This document shows, piece after piece, positions 62,107-64,000 of a DNA stretch of 64,000 nucleotides (positions are counted from its first letter, which is position 1; every line of letters starts with the position of its first letter). The notes beneath the pieces are model-generated. The model was not told the origin of the DNA. It did not search any database and was given only the letters and a program-made list of their open reading frames with translations. The translations under genes were made by a program, and so were the position numbers. The stretch is taken from NCBI GenBank assembly GCA_002256245.1, contig NKIU01000002.1, positions 248,001 through 312,000 of the forward strand, read 5' to 3'. This DNA is from Pseudorhodobacter sp. PARRP1. GTDB lineage: Bacteria; Pseudomonadota; Alphaproteobacteria; Rhodobacterales; Rhodobacteraceae.

Positions 62107-63399
62107 GTGGCCAATGTTGTTGTCGTCGGGGCCCAGTGGGGCGACGAAGGTAAGGGGAAAATCGTCGATTGGCTCTCGGAGCGGGCCGATGTGATTGCGC
62201 GCTTTCAGGGCGGGCATAATGCCGGGCACACGCTGGTCATTGACGGCAAGGTATATAAGCTAAGCCTGCTGCCCAGCGGCATTGTGCGTGGCGGCAAGCT
62301 GAGCGTGATCGGCAATGGCGTGGTGCTGGACCCTTGGCATCTGGTGACAGAGATCGAAAAGCTGCGCGGGCAGGGCGTGGATATCAGCCCCGACAACCTG
62401 ATGATCGCCGAGAACGCGCCGCTGATTCTGCCGATCCATGGCGAGTTGGACCGCGCCCGCGAAGGCGCTGTCGGTATCGCCAAGATCGGCACCACCGGGC
62501 GCGGTATTGGCCCGGCTTATGAAGATAAAGTCGGGCGCAGGGCTATTCGGGTGGCCGATCTGGCCGACGAATCAACGCTGGAGACGCGGGTGGATCGTTT
62601 GATGGGCCACCATGACGCGTTGCGTCGTGGTTTGGGGATCGAGCCGATTGACCGCGCGGCGCTGCTGGAGGCGTTGCGCGCGATTGCGCCGCAGGTGCTG
62701 CCCTATGCCAAGCCGGTGTGGAAGGTGTTGACCGAGGCGCGCAAGGCCGGAAAGCGCATCTTGTTCGAGGGCGCGCAGGGGGCTTTGCTGGATATTGATT
62801 TCGGGACATATCCGTTTGTGACGTCTTCGAATGTGATCGCGGGGCAGGCGGCGACGGGCACGGGGCTGGGGCCTACGGCGATCGATTTCGTGTTGGGGAT
62901 CGTGAAAGCCTATACCACGCGCGTCGGCGAAGGCCCGTTCCCGGCCGAGTTGTTTGACGCCGATGGCGCGCGTCTGGGCGAGCGTGGGCACGAGTTTGGC
63001 ACCGTGACCGGGCGCAAGCGTCGCTGTGGTTGGTTTGATGCGGTGCTGGTGCGCCAGACTTGTGCGACCAGCGGTGTGTCGGGGATTGCGCTGACCAAAC
63101 TGGATGTGCTGGACGGCTTCCCGGTGCTGAAAATCTGCGTCGGCTATGATCTGGACGGCGTGCGGCTGGATTATCTGCCGACCGCTGCCGATCAGCAGGC
63201 GCGGTGCACGCCGATCTATGAGGAAATGGAAGGCTGGTCCGAAAACACCGCCGGCGCGCGGTCTTGGGCCGATCTGCCGGGGGCTGCGATCAAATATGTG
63301 CGCCGGATCGAGGAGTTGATCCAGTGCCCGGTGGCGCTTTTGTCCACCAGCCCCGAGCGGGATGACACGATTCTGGTGACCGATCCCTTTGCGGATTGA
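62107..63399 (+). CDS. purA: Adenylosuccinate synthetase
   Basis: A 430-residue enzyme joining IMP and aspartate with GTP, the first committed step to AMP. Motifs: [18 protein letters not shown] (GTP loop), [48 protein letters not shown] and [12 protein letters not shown]. Start is a GTG at 62107 with AAGGA 6 bases upstream; an ATG at 62102 is out of frame. Confidence 0.97.
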   Translation: MANVVVVGAQWGDEGKGKIVDWLSERADVIARFQGGHNAGHTLVIDGKVYKLSLLPSGIVRGGKLSVIGNGVVLDPWHLVTEIEKLRGQGVDISPDNLMIAENAPLILPIHGELDRAREGAVGIAKIGTTGRGIGPAYEDKVGRRAIRVADLADESTLETRVDRLMGHHDALRRGLGIEPIDRAALLEALRAIAPQVLPYAKPVWKVLTEARKAGKRILFEGAQGALLDIDFGTYPFVTSSNVIAGQAATGTGLGPTAIDFVLGIVKAYTTRVGEGPFPAELFDADGARLGERGHEFGTVTGRKRRCGWFDAVLVRQTCATSGVSGIALTKLDVLDGFPVLKICVGYDLDGVRLDYLPTAADQQARCTPIYEEMEGWSENTAGARSWADLPGAAIKYVRRIEELIQCPVALLSTSPERDDTILVTDPFAD

Positions 63400-63420
63400 T
63401 CTATCGGCTTAGCTTACACA

Positions 63421-63451
63421 GCGCCCCTTGCTGCGATGCAGGGGGCGTTTT
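63421..63451 (+). terminator. Terminator after purA
   Basis: GCGCCCCTTGC / GCAGGGGGCG imperfect stem followed by TTTTGGTTT. The tail runs into the AGGAGG ribosome site of the next gene, an arrangement also seen at 1626-1672. Confidence 0.7.
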
Positions 63452-63468
63452 GGTTTCAGGAGGGTGCG

Positions 63469-63726
63469 ATGGCGCTGAGTTACAAGGCCCGTAAGCGGTG
63501 GTCTTTGCTGATCCTGCTGGTGGGGATGCCGATTTATGTGGTGATTGCGGTCACTCTGATCGACAAAATTGATCGGTTGCCGATCTGGGCCGAGGTTCCG
63601 GCCTATCTGTTGCTGGGGGTGGCGTGGATATTGCCGTTCCGTTCGGTGTTTCTGGGCATCGGGCAGGTGGACCCTGATGCACCCGTTGAGCGGCCCGTTG
63701 ACCAGCTCGTTGATCGGCAAGACTGA
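63469..63726 (+). CDS. DUF2842 small membrane protein
   Basis: An 85-residue protein with two helices (WSLLILLVGMPIYVVIAVTLI; VPAYLLLGVAWILPF) and the DUF2842 pattern SYKARKRWSLL. Unknown function. AGGAGGG lies 6 bases before the ATG at 63469. Followed by a very strong terminator. Confidence 0.82.
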   Translation: MALSYKARKRWSLLILLVGMPIYVVIAVTLIDKIDRLPIWAEVPAYLLLGVAWILPFRSVFLGIGQVDPDAPVERPVDQLVDRQD

Positions 63727-63736
63727 TCAGATACGA

Positions 63737-63772
63737 AAACAGCCGGAACGTTCCCCAACGTTCCGGCTGTTT
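63737..63772. terminator. 16-bp perfect-stem terminator
   Basis: AAACAGCCGGAACGTT-CCCC-AACGTTCCGGCTGTTT. Flanking A and T tracts allow it to work for both the DUF2842 gene and the convergent gene at the right edge. Confidence 0.9.
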
Positions 63773-63812
63773 CATGGGGCGCGCGTGGCAGCCGCGGCCC
63801 TGTCGGGTTGGC

Positions 63813-64000
63813 TCAGGCGGTAAAGCGAAGTGCTTCAGCCAGCAAGGGCGAATGTTCGGTCATGGCAAATTGGCCACGCTTGACCTTGGCGATGCGGCCC
63901 TGACGCAGCAGAGAGCCGAAGGCGCGCAGGCGGTCTTCGCGGCTGTGATCGGGCTCGTCGATCAGGGTTTCCAACTGGCGCATCACCAGCGGACGGCTGA
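63813..64000 (-). CDS. Unknown protein, partial (5' end off the right edge)
   Basis: The last 62 residues of a protein are visible, ending RFTA. The frame reads LVMRQLETLIDEPDHSREDR, then AFGSLLRQGRIAKVKRGQFA and TEHSPLLAEALRF. The mix of helices and a RGQFAMT-like strand could belong to a winged-helix fold, but no family is recognised. It converges with the DUF2842 gene on the shared terminator. The start lies outside the window. Confidence 0.6.
   Translation of the reverse strand, partial: SRPLVMRQLETLIDEPDHSREDRLRAFGSLLRQGRIAKVKRGQFAMTEHSPLLAEALRFTA

Overview
The window is a stretch of high-GC chromosome from an alphaproteobacterium, most likely a member of the Rhodobacteraceae. This rests on the gene order trpE...trpG-trpD-trpC-moaC-moeA-lexA next to comEC, on secG beside pyrG, on a GTTC-N7-GTTC SOS box in front of lexA, and on short dispersed repeats built around CCTCCGGCGGGGATATTT. 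The species cannot be named from this sequence alone. No prophage, insertion sequence, CRISPR array or replication origin was seen.

Layout. 1-4.4 kb: a cut-off Lrp/AsnC regulator, a PLP-dependent ornithine/lysine decarboxylase, a DUF2235 hydrolase, N-carbamoylputrescine amidase (aguB) and a DUF1624 membrane acyltransferase. 4.4-20.9 kb: housekeeping genes (gltA, gltX, comEC, lexA, molybdopterin genes moeA/moaC, tryptophan genes trpCDG and trpE, a polysaccharide deacetylase, a PpiD-type chaperone, an aminotransferase). 21-32 kb: mixed small operons (gpt, LysE exporter, fabI, pdxH, cold-shock protein, selO, a cupin regulator with kbl-tdh for threonine breakdown, bacterioferritin and its ferredoxin, a TRIC-type channel), with tRNA-Pro and tRNA-Cys.

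33.0-43.4 kb is a compact amino-sugar/peptidoglycan-sugar scavenging locus. A divergent pair of operons carries kinase-nagR-nagB-nagA on one side and murQ-SBP-permease-permease-oxidoreductase-ATPase on the other. It is bracketed exactly by two identical tRNA-Gly(GCC) genes in the same orientation. 43.5-53.3 kb holds a DegT-type aminotransferase and a minus-strand polyamine/amine locus: an ABC importer of the polar amino acid family, two glutamine-synthetase-like ligases, a class I amidotransferase and a PuuB-like oxidase. A TTTGATCAAA palindrome occurs both before aguB and before this catabolic set, which suggests one regulator links polyamine synthesis and breakdown.

53.3-64 kb: a PhnD-like cytosolic binding protein, TerB, PhzF, rlmJ, a small lower-GC insertion (a decayed RelE/XRE toxin-antitoxin pair plus a methyltransferase), pyrG, secG, two tandem VOC proteins, two small membrane proteins, purA, a DUF2842 protein and a cut-off gene at the right edge. 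The most interesting signals are the tRNA-bracketed sugar locus, the shared polyamine palindrome, the strong inverted-repeat operator before kbl-tdh, the loss of the structural zinc cysteines in Tdh, and a hairpin that could hide the ribosome site of the DegT gene.
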